Positions 46,491 to 55,987 of a stretch of DNA of 64,000 bases are shown here, piece by piece. The first letter of the stretch is position 1; each line of letters starts with the position of its first letter. The position numbers and the translations under genes are program-made. The notes beneath the pieces are model-generated. The model made no database searches and was not told where the DNA came from. It saw only the letters and a list, made by a program, of their open reading frames with translations. Source of the stretch: Clostridia bacterium (lineage in GTDB: Bacteria > Bacillota > Clostridia > Christensenellales > Aristaeellaceae); assembly GCA_017395685.1 (NCBI GenBank), contig JAFQOD010000047.1, positions 48,669 through 112,668 on the forward strand, written 5' to 3'.

Positions 46491-47128
46491 AGGAATTAAG
46501 AAAAGCCCTGAAGGCATTTCTGATCACCGTGCTGGCTTACCTGATTCAGGCCTGCGTGATGGAGCATCTGAAGATAGCCGATGTGACGGGCAGTGTGATT
46601 TTTGCTGTTCTGGCCATCATTACCGTTTCTTACGGCAAGAAATTCATCTTCTGCGCCTCCTGCATCATCGGCATGATCATGGAAAGCATGCTTTCCAATG
46701 TGCCGGCCCTGTATGCCATTGCTTATCCCGTTATTTCCATGCTCTGCGCCCAGGCCTTTGCCGATATGAACGACCGGCAGCGGGAAAAGCGCCGCATGAA
46801 TTATGAGGAAAGGCACCGCCGCAGGGAGGGAAGGAAGCAATTGTTTCCCCTCTTTGGAAAGATCTTGGATTTCTTCCAGCAGGGTGATCTGCCGGCCCAT
46901 CTGAGAATTCCCATGTGCGCCGGATTGATGGATTTGCTGATGAATATCGTTCTATTGGTGTATATGTACCTCATCGGCGTGGAATTCAGTTTTCTTCATA
47001 TCTGGCGGCTGGTGGTTGCGGTCGCCTATACGGTTGGTATTTCAATTTTGCTGATGATCCCCCTGCGGTATTTCATGGGAATGTATCGCAGAAGGAATAA
47101 GCGGCAGCGGGGAGGTGAACTGATGTGA
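46487..47128 (+). CDS. mreD: MreD-like membrane protein
   Basis: 213 residues with about five to six hydrophobic helices. A basic cytoplasmic loop in the middle (RQREKRRMNYEERHRRREGRK, near 100-120) is longer than in typical MreD (about 165-175 residues). Weak sequence conservation is normal, and identity rests on position between mreC and the PBP gene. GTG start at 46487 overlaps the mreC stop (GTGA) and follows GGAGGAAG. Confidence 0.85.
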   Translation: MKELRKALKAFLITVLAYLIQACVMEHLKIADVTGSVIFAVLAIITVSYGKKFIFCASCIIGMIMESMLSNVPALYAIAYPVISMLCAQAFADMNDRQREKRRMNYEERHRRREGRKQLFPLFGKILDFFQQGDLPAHLRIPMCAGLMDLLMNIVLLVYMYLIGVEFSFLHIWRLVVAVAYTVGISILLMIPLRYFMGMYRRRNKRQRGGELM

Positions 47129-49746
47129 AAGATGGCATGGAGCGTAAAAAAGCAAACAAAAAACCGGAACAGCAGCTCAATCGGCGCTTTATTCTCTTTT
47201 CCGTTGCTGTGATGCTGCTCTTTGGCGTGCTGATTTACGGCCTGTTTGATCTGCAAATTGTCAACGGCGCCGAATATGCCATCGAAACCGGTTCCTCCAG
47301 TATCAAACGGATTGCCATCAAGGGCAGCCGCGGCATGATTACGGACGTCAATTCCGTGGTGCTGGCCATGAGCGAAAAGGCCTATAATATCACCTTTTAC
47401 CGTGAGAGCACCGACTGGGATTATCCTACTAAAATGCTGCTGGAAGCCATTGAGATTATTGAGAAGCATGGGGGCGAAATCAGTCTTACTGCACCCCTTC
47501 GCCGGAATGAAGAAACCAATGCCTGGGAATTCAATCTGGGCTCCGGTATTTCAGAATCGGCTTATGCCACCCGGCTCAGTTATTTTTACAGCAATAACTA
47601 TCTGACCAAGAATATTACTGCAGACAAGGCCTTTGCTACCCTGCGTCAGCGCTACGGCTTTACCGATCTGGGGGACGGCAAATATGTGCTGCAGCTGGAT
47701 CGGAACGGGGCGTCCGTGGTGCCGGATGTAAATAATCCCAATACCAATGCTGTGGTGGAAAGCATTTATGTGGATGAATCGGTGGTTATGAAGGTGCTGG
47801 CCATCAATACCACCATGCAGGATAATGCCTTTAACTCCCTGCCCATTGCCATCGCAGAAAATGTTACCTATGAAACGGTCAGCGAAATCGAAGGGCGCAG
47901 CATGTCCATGCCCTGGGTGGGCGTAACCATGGGGGAAAAGCGAGTATATCCCAAATCCACCCTGGCCGCCTCCATTATCGGCTATACCGGTAAAATCCAG
48001 GATGCCAATTATTATTACAGCGATTTGAAGCCGGCCGGCTATTCCATGAATGATCATATCGGCCAGATGGGCGTTGAATCCAGCATGGAAAACTGGCTCA
48101 CCGCCAATATCACCGAACGGCAGGGCGAAAGAATTGTTGAAACTGACCCTCTGGGCCGGATTACCCGTGAGCTTTCCTATACCGCCCCCCAGGATGGCAA
48201 TACCGTCAAGCTGACCATCAATGCCGAATATCAGGCAGTGGCGGAGCAATTCCTGGCTTCCAATGTGGAGGAGGCACGGAAAGAACAGGAAAAGCGGATG
48301 CAGGATTCCAAATGGCTGGAAACCCAGAAGGATAAGATCACCTTCCGCAACTGGGATAAATATCCGCTGAATCTGGCGGATACCGGCGTGCTGCTGGTGA
48401 TGGATGTGAGAAACGGTTCCATGCTGGCCATGGCCCAGTATCCCAATTATGATTTGAACGCCATGATCGAGGGCGGCGATGCGGCCCGGGAAATCATTAT
48501 GGATGAGCGGCTGCTCACCATGAATTATGCCGTGCAGACCCGCGCTGAACCAGGCTCCATTTTCAAAATGGTGACCGGCCTTGCCGCCCTGACCAACGGG
48601 GTGCTGACCCCCACCGAAGAAATCAGCGATGCCGGCCGGTTCATGAAATATACCAATAACCGTCTGGACGCCCCCAAATGCTGGACCAATTCCCCCAAGG
48701 ATCATGCCAAACAGAATATTTCCGCAGGGCTGACCAACTCCTGCAACTATTTCTTCTATGAACTGGGCAGCAGATTGTATGGCAGCGGCGGTACGGAACG
48801 GCTGTATAAATACGCTGCTCAGATGGGCCTGACCAGCAAGACCGGCATTGATATTCCCGGTGAGCTGCGTTCCATCGTAGGGAATCAGACCAATCTGTAT
48901 GATCAGACGGTGGCCTTGAAAGAACAGGTGACCGATACCCCCATCATCGTAGCCAACTCTATCAAGACCCATATCCGCAATTATGCTGCCAGCTACGGCA
49001 TCACCTATGATGACGCCCGGTTGGATAAATGCATAAAACTGCTGATGGATATGGCCATCAATTCCAGCTCTGATGACTGGGTGGCCAATGCCCGCCCCAT
49101 TTTCATGCAGGAACTGAATATGACCCGCACCATGGTTATGCAGGCCGCCCTAATGACCGACCTGTGGACTTACCTCAACGATATCAAGTGGGGCGGATCC
49201 CAGGAAATCCAGATGGGCATCGGCCAGTCCATCACCTTGCTTACCCCCATTGCGGTTGTGCGCTATGTGGGCGCCCTCAATGACGAGGCTGTTGTGTGGA
49301 ATCCTTCCATTATCGATTCCATCGTATCGCCGGAAGGCGAAATTCTCTCCCAGCGGAAAGCAACTGAATTCAATACCCTGAAAACTGCCCGGGAATTCAT
49401 GCCCTACATTCTCAAGGGGATGGAAGGCGTGGTTGACGATGGCGGTACCGCCAAGAAGTATTTCGACGGCTGGAAATATGAGCCGGAGGAAGTAATGGCA
49501 GGTAAGACCGGTACATCCCAGGTGACCATCGGCGGCGTGCGTCTGGATTTGGAAAACAATGCATGGTTCGTTGCGCTCACCCCCAAGGATGATCCAGAAA
49601 TTGCGGTTGTGTGCCACATTCCCAACGGGTATGCCGGCGCCCAGGCGGTGCGCGCGGTCAGGGATTTCATTGGTTTTTATCTGGATGAAAAGGCCAAGGA
49701 GGCCGAGGTTGTGGCGCTGCCGGGCGGCAATTCCCTGGCGCCCTGA
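47125..49746 (+). CDS. mrdA: Penicillin-binding protein 2, elongasome transpeptidase
   Basis: 873 residues, a class B PBP: short cytoplasmic segment, membrane helix (about 25-45), dimerisation/pedestal domain, then transpeptidase. Active-site motifs are SIFK (Ser478, Lys481), SCN (Ser539) and KTG (Lys794). It cross-links peptidoglycan during side-wall growth with RodA. It is longer than the usual 600-700, with extra sequence in the pedestal region and an inserted segment between the SxN and KTG motifs. GTG start overlaps the mreD stop (GTGA). Confidence 0.94.
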   Translation: MKDGMERKKANKKPEQQLNRRFILFSVAVMLLFGVLIYGLFDLQIVNGAEYAIETGSSSIKRIAIKGSRGMITDVNSVVLAMSEKAYNITFYRESTDWDYPTKMLLEAIEIIEKHGGEISLTAPLRRNEETNAWEFNLGSGISESAYATRLSYFYSNNYLTKNITADKAFATLRQRYGFTDLGDGKYVLQLDRNGASVVPDVNNPNTNAVVESIYVDESVVMKVLAINTTMQDNAFNSLPIAIAENVTYETVSEIEGRSMSMPWVGVTMGEKRVYPKSTLAASIIGYTGKIQDANYYYSDLKPAGYSMNDHIGQMGVESSMENWLTANITERQGERIVETDPLGRITRELSYTAPQDGNTVKLTINAEYQAVAEQFLASNVEEARKEQEKRMQDSKWLETQKDKITFRNWDKYPLNLADTGVLLVMDVRNGSMLAMAQYPNYDLNAMIEGGDAAREIIMDERLLTMNYAVQTRAEPGSIFKMVTGLAALTNGVLTPTEEISDAGRFMKYTNNRLDAPKCWTNSPKDHAKQNISAGLTNSCNYFFYELGSRLYGSGGTERLYKYAAQMGLTSKTGIDIPGELRSIVGNQTNLYDQTVALKEQVTDTPIIVANSIKTHIRNYAASYGITYDDARLDKCIKLLMDMAINSSSDDWVANARPIFMQELNMTRTMVMQAALMTDLWTYLNDIKWGGSQEIQMGIGQSITLLTPIAVVRYVGALNDEAVVWNPSIIDSIVSPEGEILSQRKATEFNTLKTAREFMPYILKGMEGVVDDGGTAKKYFDGWKYEPEEVMAGKTGTSQVTIGGVRLDLENNAWFVALTPKDDPEIAVVCHIPNGYAGAQAVRAVRDFIGFYLDEKAKEAEVVALPGGNSLAP

Positions 49747-49780
49747 TGAAGCGAAACTGCAGATGAAAGAGGCGGAAAAG

Positions 49781-50575
49781 ATGGGCCGGATATTTGCAAT
49801 CATGTCTGGTAAAGGCGGCGTGGGCAAAAGCACGATATCGGCCGCACTGGCGGAGTGCTATGCCCGCAGGGGCAAAAAGGTGGCCCTGCTGGACGGGGAT
49901 ATCGGTCTTCGCTGCGCTGATCTGATGCTGGGCATGCAGGATCGGGTGGTATTTGATCTGGGGGATCTGACGGAGGATAAATGCCCCCTGGATCAGGCGC
50001 TGGTATCCCATCCCGTTCTTCCAAATCTTTCGCTGCTTGCTGCGCCGCAGATGCTGCGGCCATCCGATGTGAAGGCAAAAAAGATGAAAAAAATCATCGA
50101 TACCCTGGCTTCACGGATGGATGTGGTGATTCTGGATGCCCCTGCCGGGATTGGAAGGGGATTGAAAAATCTGCTCAATGCCCAGGCTGATTCCATCATC
50201 GTGGCCACGCCGGATGATGTATCCCTGCGGGATGCGGAAAAGCTGAATGCCCTGCTCGCCCAGCGGGGAGAAATGAATGCGGGCCTGATTATCAATCGTG
50301 TCAATAAGAAGCTGATCCGCCGGGGAGAAATGATGGCCCCGGCCCGGATTGCTGCCTATCTGGATATGCCCCTGATGGGGGCGATCCCTGAAAGCGGGGA
50401 AATCTACCGGGCACTGCTGCAGCAAAAGACAGCCCTGCAGTGCGGTGATGCCAAAGTGACGGAGGCGATCGGCCATTTGGCAGATCGCTTGATGGGGATT
50501 GATACCCCCATTCATGAATACTATCCCAGCGCTATCTGGAAATTCTTTCATCGCGGAGGTGAAGCCCAGGCATGA
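49781..50575 (+). CDS. minD: MinD-like division-site ATPase
   Basis: 264 residues, ParA/MinD P-loop ATPase with the deviant Walker A SGKGGVGKST, DGDIGLRCADLMLG, LDAPAGIGRG and TPDDVSLRDAEK. The C-terminal PSAIWKFFHR could be the amphipathic membrane-targeting helix. MinD positions the division inhibitor MinC, but no minC or minE is present here although they usually flank minD in this cluster. ATG 49781 follows AGAGGCGG. The open frame extends upstream across the end of mrdA. Confidence 0.88.
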   Translation: MGRIFAIMSGKGGVGKSTISAALAECYARRGKKVALLDGDIGLRCADLMLGMQDRVVFDLGDLTEDKCPLDQALVSHPVLPNLSLLAAPQMLRPSDVKAKKMKKIIDTLASRMDVVILDAPAGIGRGLKNLLNAQADSIIVATPDDVSLRDAEKLNALLAQRGEMNAGLIINRVNKKLIRRGEMMAPARIAAYLDMPLMGAIPESGEIYRALLQQKTALQCGDAKVTEAIGHLADRLMGIDTPIHEYYPSAIWKFFHRGGEAQA

Positions 50576-51771
50576 TGTCGGAAACCAAACGCCGTTCCCA
50601 GGCGCATTTTGAATGGCCGCTGATGGTGGCCATGTATGCCCTGTCGCTGTTCGGGCTGCTGTGTATTACCATGGCCACCTATGATGTGACGGTAAGCGGC
50701 AATGCCCCGCTGCTCAATAAAATTCTCAATTCCCGTTCTGGCATGTGGCAGTCCATTTTCATTATGGTATCGCCCATTATCATTTTCGTAATCATTGCCA
50801 TTCCCACGGAAATTTATCGCGCCCGTGTGCGCCTGGCTTATTATGCCGTATTGGGATTGCTGGTGATTACGTTGGTTGCCGGCGAAGTATCCAACGACTT
50901 GAGAGGCTGGCTGCAGACGGGCTTTGGCCGTTCCATGCAGCCCAGTGAATTTGCAAAGCTGTCTATTTTGCTGATGCTGGCCAAACTGCTTTCCAAGCAG
51001 GAAAAGCCTATGGGAAAATTCAGCGAGTTCATGAAGGTCATGCTGCATGTGGGCGTTCCCTCCCTTATCATTCTGCTTCAGGGTGAAACGGGAACAGTTA
51101 TCGTTATTGTGTTCATGTTTCTGGCGATGATTTATTTTGCCGGGGTGGATAAAAGGATTATCCTGGGCATTGTGGCGGTGGGCGCCATTGCGATTGGCGC
51201 CATCGTGGCATACGGCCTGATGGCGGAGGATCTGGATTATCGTATCGAGCGTCTGCTGGCCTTCCTGGATCCCGAAAAGTATAATCAGTCCGGCGGCTAT
51301 CAGATTCTGCGTTCCCGTACCGCCATTGGCTCCGGGCAGATGACGGGCATCGGTACCTTTGTGGAAGGCTCCTGGACGACACTGGAATTCGTTCCGGAAA
51401 GCTCTACCGACTCCATCTTTTCCGTGGTAGGGGAATCCTTTGGCTTTGTGGGCTGCGTTGCGGTATTGATGGTGTATCTGTTTATGATCATCAGAATGCT
51501 GTATCTGGCCCGGTTCACCCAGGATAAATTCGGTCAGATGGTCATCATCGGCGTTATGAGCATGCTGTTTTTCCATGTGTTCCAGAATATTGCCATGGGT
51601 ATGGGGATGATGCCCATCACCGGTATTCCCCTGCCGTTCCTCAGCTATGGCGGCTCCAACTATATTACCAACGTGGCCGCTATCGCCCTGGTAATGAATG
51701 TGACCAAGGGCCGTTCCGTTACCTCCACAAACAATATCATCATGCCCAAGGCGCTGCTCAATCGAAAGTAA
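50572..51771 (+). CDS. rodA: RodA/FtsW-family lipid II polymerase
   Basis: 399 residues with about ten membrane helices. SEDS glycosyltransferase that polymerises lipid II together with a class B PBP. Family motifs are GRSMQPSEFAKL, SRTAIGSGQMTGIG, VPESSTDSIFSVVGE (with the catalytic Asp region) and PITGIPLPFLSYGGSNY. Its place next to mreBCD and PBP2 favours RodA over FtsW. ATGA overlap with minD; GGAGGT 12 bases upstream. Confidence 0.93.
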   Translation: MMSETKRRSQAHFEWPLMVAMYALSLFGLLCITMATYDVTVSGNAPLLNKILNSRSGMWQSIFIMVSPIIIFVIIAIPTEIYRARVRLAYYAVLGLLVITLVAGEVSNDLRGWLQTGFGRSMQPSEFAKLSILLMLAKLLSKQEKPMGKFSEFMKVMLHVGVPSLIILLQGETGTVIVIVFMFLAMIYFAGVDKRIILGIVAVGAIAIGAIVAYGLMAEDLDYRIERLLAFLDPEKYNQSGGYQILRSRTAIGSGQMTGIGTFVEGSWTTLEFVPESSTDSIFSVVGESFGFVGCVAVLMVYLFMIIRMLYLARFTQDKFGQMVIIGVMSMLFFHVFQNIAMGMGMMPITGIPLPFLSYGGSNYITNVAAIALVMNVTKGRSVTSTNNIIMPKALLNRK

Positions 51772-51790
51772 GGATCCCCCTTTCCGGGGC

Positions 51791-51819
51791 TTGACCATTT
51801 TTCGTTTCCGTGCTATAAT
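51791..51819 (+). promoter_or_regulatory. Promoter of pheST
   Basis: TTGACC (51791-51796), 17-base spacer, TATAAT (51814-51819), followed directly by the T-box leader. Confidence 0.88.
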
Positions 51820-51825
51820 CCCCCC

Positions 51826-52073
51826 ATCGGCTGTGATGGAGAACAAGGCCTCCATGCACCGCGTTTCCAAAGAGAGGGGGGCCCCGGCTGAAAGCCCTCT
51901 GATGCGCGGGGAGGAAATTCGCTCCGGAGCTGCAGTGCTGAAAATTTCAGTAGGCGCCGCCGCATGCCCGCGTTATGGGCCAAAGAAGGGCAATGGTATA
52001 TCCATTGCTGAAATTGGGTGGTACCGCGTGCGCCTATCACGCCCCATGGCAAAATCAAGCCAGGGGCGTTTTT
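51826..52073 (+). promoter_or_regulatory. T-box riboswitch, probably tRNA-Phe specific
   Basis: The antiterminator carries the T-box core GGGTGGTACCGCG (52016-52028). A competing terminator follows: ACGCCCC-A-TGGC pairs with GCCA-GGGGCGT (52039-52069) and then TTTTT. Upstream is a long stem I region. A TTC at 51918-51920 in GAGGAAATTCGC is a fitting phenylalanine specifier codon, consistent with control of pheS. Uncharged tRNA-Phe would stabilise the antiterminator and raise pheST expression. The specifier position is inferred; the T-box core is plain in the sequence. Confidence 0.93.
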
Positions 52074-52095
52074 CATTAGGAGGGAAAGAAGAAAC

Positions 52096-53124
52096 ATGGA
52101 TATCCGGGAAAATCTGCAACAGATTGGTGAAGAAGTAAAACAGGAATTGCTGAATGTATCTTCCCTGCAGGCGCTGGATGCGCTGAAGGTGAAGGTGCTG
52201 GGCAAAAAGGGCAGCCTGACCGCATTGCTCCGGGGCATGGGCCAATTGAGCCCGGAGGACAGGCCCAAGGCCGGCCAGTGGATCAATGAAACCCGGCAGG
52301 AACTGACCGCCCTGCTGGAAGAAAAGCAGCAGGAACTGGCGCTGAAGGAAAAGGAAGCCCGCCTCCTGAAAGAGGCGATTGACGTAACCGAGCCCCGGGA
52401 TCTGCCCAAGATAGGCGCTGTGCATCCCATGCAGCTGGTGCTGGGCGAGGTGCTGGATTGTTTCACCAGCCTGGGCTTTTCTGTGGCCGAGGGCCCGGAA
52501 GTGGAATTGGATCATTTCAATTTCGAATTGCTGAATCTGCCCAAAAATCATCCTGCCCGTGACGCGCAGGATACCTTCTATATTGATGATAATATCGTAC
52601 TGCGCACCCACACCAGCCCGGTGCAGGCCCGCACCATGCTTTCTAAGAAGCCGCCCATCCGTATCGTATGCCCCGGCCGTGTATTCCGGGCCGACGAAAT
52701 GGATGCCACCCACAGCCCCGTTTTCCATCAGATCGAAGGCCTGGTCATCGATAAGGATGTGACCATGGGCGATCTGAAGGGGACCTTGGATGCTTTCGCC
52801 AAGCGGCTGTACGGCGATGATATTGATGTGCGCTTCCGCCCCTCTTTCTTCCCCTTCACCGAGCCTTCCGCTGAAGTGGATCTGACCTGCTTCAACTGCC
52901 ATGGCAAGGGCTGCCGGGTGTGCAAGGGCACCGGCTGGATCGAAGTACTGGGCTGCGGTATGGTCAATCCCAAGGTGCTGGAAATGTGCGGTATTGATTC
53001 TTCCGTCTATTCCGGCTTTGCCTTCGGTATCGGCCTGGAGCGCATTACCATGCTCCGCTACGGTATCAAGGATCTGCGTCTGCTGTACGAAGGTGATCTC
53101 CGCTTCCTGAAGCAGTTTCGGTAA
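52096..53124 (+). CDS. pheS: Phenylalanyl-tRNA synthetase alpha subunit
   Basis: 342 residues, usual for the family. The N-terminal coiled coil (1-85) binds tRNA. The class II catalytic core has HPARDAQDTFYID, LRTHTSPVQARTM, PGRVFRADEMDATH, RFRPSFFPFTEPSAEV and the motif 3 GFAFGIGLERITMLRYG. ATG 52096 follows AGGAGGG 11 bases upstream. It is separated from pheT by 310 bases of repeats, whereas the two genes are usually adjacent. Confidence 0.97.
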   Translation: MDIRENLQQIGEEVKQELLNVSSLQALDALKVKVLGKKGSLTALLRGMGQLSPEDRPKAGQWINETRQELTALLEEKQQELALKEKEARLLKEAIDVTEPRDLPKIGAVHPMQLVLGEVLDCFTSLGFSVAEGPEVELDHFNFELLNLPKNHPARDAQDTFYIDDNIVLRTHTSPVQARTMLSKKPPIRIVCPGRVFRADEMDATHSPVFHQIEGLVIDKDVTMGDLKGTLDAFAKRLYGDDIDVRFRPSFFPFTEPSAEVDLTCFNCHGKGCRVCKGTGWIEVLGCGMVNPKVLEMCGIDSSVYSGFAFGIGLERITMLRYGIKDLRLLYEGDLRFLKQFR

Positions 53125-53134
53125 AAGACTATAG

Positions 53135-53177
53135 CAGGGGGAACCATTCTTTGGTGCCCAAAGAACGGTTCCCCCTG
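53135..53177. repeat. Long palindromic repeat, type B, copy 1
   Basis: 20-base arms starting CAGGGGGAACC with one mismatch and loop TGC, followed by TACCCCCTCCAAGAAA. It lies 11 bases after pheS. The segment 53192-53360 between copies 1 and 2 is AT-rich and shows no gene. Confidence 0.75.
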
Positions 53178-53373
53178 TACCCCCTCCAAGAAAGGCTGTA
53201 CGGGATATTGGTTGGTTATCATATAATCAGCTATATGCCCGTGATACTTGGGGAAATAAATGGATAGAAACAGAAAATCAAAATAATTTTGTTTAGATAA
53301 AAAGAGACGCGGGGAACGGCGTTAAAAAAGTGGATTCCTGTATGATCCCGGATCGGTTTTCGGGAAGGGGGTA

Positions 53374-53416
53374 CAGGGGGAAACCCACTTTTGACGCAAA
53401 AGTGGGTTTCCCCCTG
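53374..53416. repeat. Long palindromic repeat, type B, copy 2 (inverted), next to the pheT ribosome binding site
   Basis: Perfect 20-bp stem starting CAGGGGGAAACCC, loop ACG, ending 4 bases before the AGGAGG of pheT. It is preceded by AGGGGGTA, the reverse of the TACCCCCT that follows copy 1, so the two copies are inverted relative to each other. Confidence 0.8.
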
Positions 53417-53434
53417 CCTAAGGAGGCTAAAATC

Positions 53435-55825
53435 ATGAAAGTATCCATGAAGTGGCTGAAGGAATATGCGGATATTCCCATGACGGCCGAAGAATATGAA
53501 AGCAGAATGATTATGACCGGCACCGGCGTGGAGGGCGTGGAGCCCCTGGGTGCCGAGCTTGAAAATGTGGTAGTGGGCAAGGTGCTCACCTGCCGGGATC
53601 ACGAAAACAGCGATCATCTGCATGTATGCACTGTGGATGTAGGGGAAGAAGAACCCCTGCAGATCGTCTGCGGCGCCCCCAACGTAAAGGAAGGGCTGCT
53701 GGTACCCGTGGCCAAGATTGGCGCCAAGCTGCCCGGCGGTCATGTGATCAAGAAGGGCAAGCTCCGCGGCGTGGAAAGCCAGGGCATGCTCTGCTCCGGC
53801 CCCGAAATCGGCGTGCCTGTGGAATTGTATCCTTCCGTAGGCGATGCGGGCCTTTTGATCTTGAATGAAGAATACCCCCTGGGCACCGATGTGAAGGCCA
53901 TCTTTGGCCTGGATGATACGGTGATCGATTTCGAGATCCTGGCTAACCGGCCCGACTGCCTGTGCGTATGGGGTGTGGCCCGTGAAACCGCCACTGCCAT
54001 GGGCACTGAATTGAAGCTGCCTGAAATCAAGGTGCAGGAAGTGGGCGGCGATATTGGCGATTATGCCAAGATCGACGTGCTGGAAACGGAATTGTGCTCC
54101 CGCTATGCCGCCAAGGTAGTAAAGAATGTGCGTATTGCTCCTTCTCCTGCCTGGCTGCGCCAGTATCTGCATGCCGCCGGGATGCGTTCTATCAATAACA
54201 TCGTTGATATTACCAATTTCATCATGCTGGAAACCGGCCATCCCATGCATGCCTTTGATCTTTCCAAAGTGCGCGGCCGCCACATCATCGTGCGCAAGGC
54301 CAATGCGGGTGAATCCCTTACCACCCTGGATGGCAAAACCCATCCCCTCACCGGCAGCGAGCTGATGATCTGCGATGCGGAAGGCCCCACCGGTCTTGCC
54401 GGCATCATGGGCGGTGAAGAAAGCGAAATCACCGAAGAAACCAGGGAAGTGCTGTTCGAATGCGCCGCTTTCGACCGCACCTCTACCCGCCTGACCGCCC
54501 GTGCCTTGGGCATCCGCACCGAATCCTCCGGCCGGTTTGAGCGGGGCGTATCCCCTGCCACCGTGATGGACGCCCTGAACCGGGCCTGCCAGATGGTCAA
54601 TATCCTGGATGCCGGCGATGTGGTTTCCGGCGTATATGACAATTATCCCAATCCTGTTGTGCCTGCCACCCTGCATTGCTCCTGCCAGCGGATGGCCCGC
54701 CGTGCCGGTGTGGATATCGATCCCGAGGATATGGTGAAGATCCTGGAAAAGCTGCAGTTTACTGTCACCCGCAACGGGGATGAACTGACCGTTACTGCCC
54801 CTGCCTTCCGTCAGGATGTGGATCAGGAAGCGGATATCTGCGAAGAAGTGCTGCGCTATGCGGGCTATGACCGCATTCCTGTGACCCGGCTCAGGGGTGC
54901 CAGCCCCATGGGCGGTTTGAATGATAAGAGCCGCCGCCAGAATGAACTGCGGAAAATCCTGACCGGCATGGGCTTCTATGAAACCATGACCTTCTCCTTC
55001 ATTTCCGCCAAGGCTATTTCCAATCTGGGGCTGCCGGAAGCCGATCTTCGGAATCAGCCCCTGATGGTGCTCAATCCCCTGGGCGAGGATACCGCCTGTA
55101 TGCGCACTTCCCTGCTGCCCGGGCTGCTGAAAACCCTGTCCACCAATGTGAAGAACGGCAATGAAAACGGCCGGATTTATGAACTGGGCACCATCTTTGA
55201 CGCCCAGAACCGTACCGCTGAAAATCTGCCCACCGAAAATCCTGCCCTGGCCATCGGTATGTATGGCAATGCGGATTTCTATGCCATCCGCGGCGTGGTA
55301 GAGGCCCTGTGCCAGCAGGCGGGCATGGCCTATGAAATCGCCTCCTGCGATGAGCCTTATCTGCATCCCGGGCGCCGGGCTGCCATCAAGGTGAATGGGG
55401 AAGTGCTGGCTGTATTGGGCGAAGTGCATCCCGACGCTGCCCAGCGCTTCGATATCCCCGGCCGTGCCTATGTGGCCCATATTGATCTGCCCCTGTATTT
55501 TGCCGCCACCCAGAAGATGAGCGAAGTGAAATCCATCGCCCGCTTCCCTGCCGTCAATCGTGACCTGGCGCTGGTGATGGCGGATGCCCAGCAGGTGGGC
55601 CCGCTGATGAATGCCATGAAGAATGGCTGCGGCGCATTGCTGGAAGATATCCGGATGTTTGACGTATTCCGCGGCGCCCAGATCGGCGAGGGCAATAAAT
55701 CCGTTGCTTTCTCCCTCACCATCCGTGCCGCCGATCATACCCTCACCGAAGAGGAGATCAACCGGGTAACCGATAAGGCCCTGAAAATCGCCAGGGAGCA
55801 GTTCAATGCTGTGCTGCGTGCATAA
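53435..55825 (+). CDS. pheT: Phenylalanyl-tRNA synthetase beta subunit
   Basis: 796 residues. Residues about 40-150 are a tRNA-binding EMAP/OB domain (CTVDVGEEEPLQIVCGAPNV). The B3/4 editing domain is in the middle (AFDLSKVRGRHIIVRKA, GIMGGEESEI). B5 and core domains follow, and the C-terminal anticodon-binding FDX-ACB domain covers about 705-796 (FPAVNRDLALVM, LTEEEINRV). ATG 53435 has AGGAGG 8 bases upstream. The open frame extends back through the palindrome. Confidence 0.97.
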   Translation: MKVSMKWLKEYADIPMTAEEYESRMIMTGTGVEGVEPLGAELENVVVGKVLTCRDHENSDHLHVCTVDVGEEEPLQIVCGAPNVKEGLLVPVAKIGAKLPGGHVIKKGKLRGVESQGMLCSGPEIGVPVELYPSVGDAGLLILNEEYPLGTDVKAIFGLDDTVIDFEILANRPDCLCVWGVARETATAMGTELKLPEIKVQEVGGDIGDYAKIDVLETELCSRYAAKVVKNVRIAPSPAWLRQYLHAAGMRSINNIVDITNFIMLETGHPMHAFDLSKVRGRHIIVRKANAGESLTTLDGKTHPLTGSELMICDAEGPTGLAGIMGGEESEITEETREVLFECAAFDRTSTRLTARALGIRTESSGRFERGVSPATVMDALNRACQMVNILDAGDVVSGVYDNYPNPVVPATLHCSCQRMARRAGVDIDPEDMVKILEKLQFTVTRNGDELTVTAPAFRQDVDQEADICEEVLRYAGYDRIPVTRLRGASPMGGLNDKSRRQNELRKILTGMGFYETMTFSFISAKAISNLGLPEADLRNQPLMVLNPLGEDTACMRTSLLPGLLKTLSTNVKNGNENGRIYELGTIFDAQNRTAENLPTENPALAIGMYGNADFYAIRGVVEALCQQAGMAYEIASCDEPYLHPGRRAAIKVNGEVLAVLGEVHPDAAQRFDIPGRAYVAHIDLPLYFAATQKMSEVKSIARFPAVNRDLALVMADAQQVGPLMNAMKNGCGALLEDIRMFDVFRGAQIGEGNKSVAFSLTIRAADHTLTEEEINRVTDKALKIAREQFNAVLRA

Positions 55826-55840
55826 TTGAATAAGATTTAT

Positions 55841-55880
55841 GCGAGAGGGTGTTTCTTTTGAAAAAGAAACACCCTCTCGC
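55841..55880. repeat. Long palindromic repeat, type B-like, copy 3
   Basis: Perfect 18-bp stem starting GCGAGAGGGTGTTTC, followed by GCTCTCCCAAAGAAA. The tail resembles the CCCTCCAAGAAA after copy 1, although the arms differ. It lies 15 bases after pheT. Confidence 0.65.
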
Positions 55881-55987
55881 GCTCTCCCAAAGAAAACTGT
55901 TACTGGATTTTTACTGATTGCAATTTTATCTGCTGTTTTCCCAGTGAAACATGTGAGAAGTGGCTGAACGTGTCAGAAAGATAAGGT

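Noticed and set aside
51772..51790. Possible terminator right after rodA (CCCC/GGGG)
   Set aside because: The stem is only four base pairs and no T run follows; rodA transcripts may read on into the T-box region.
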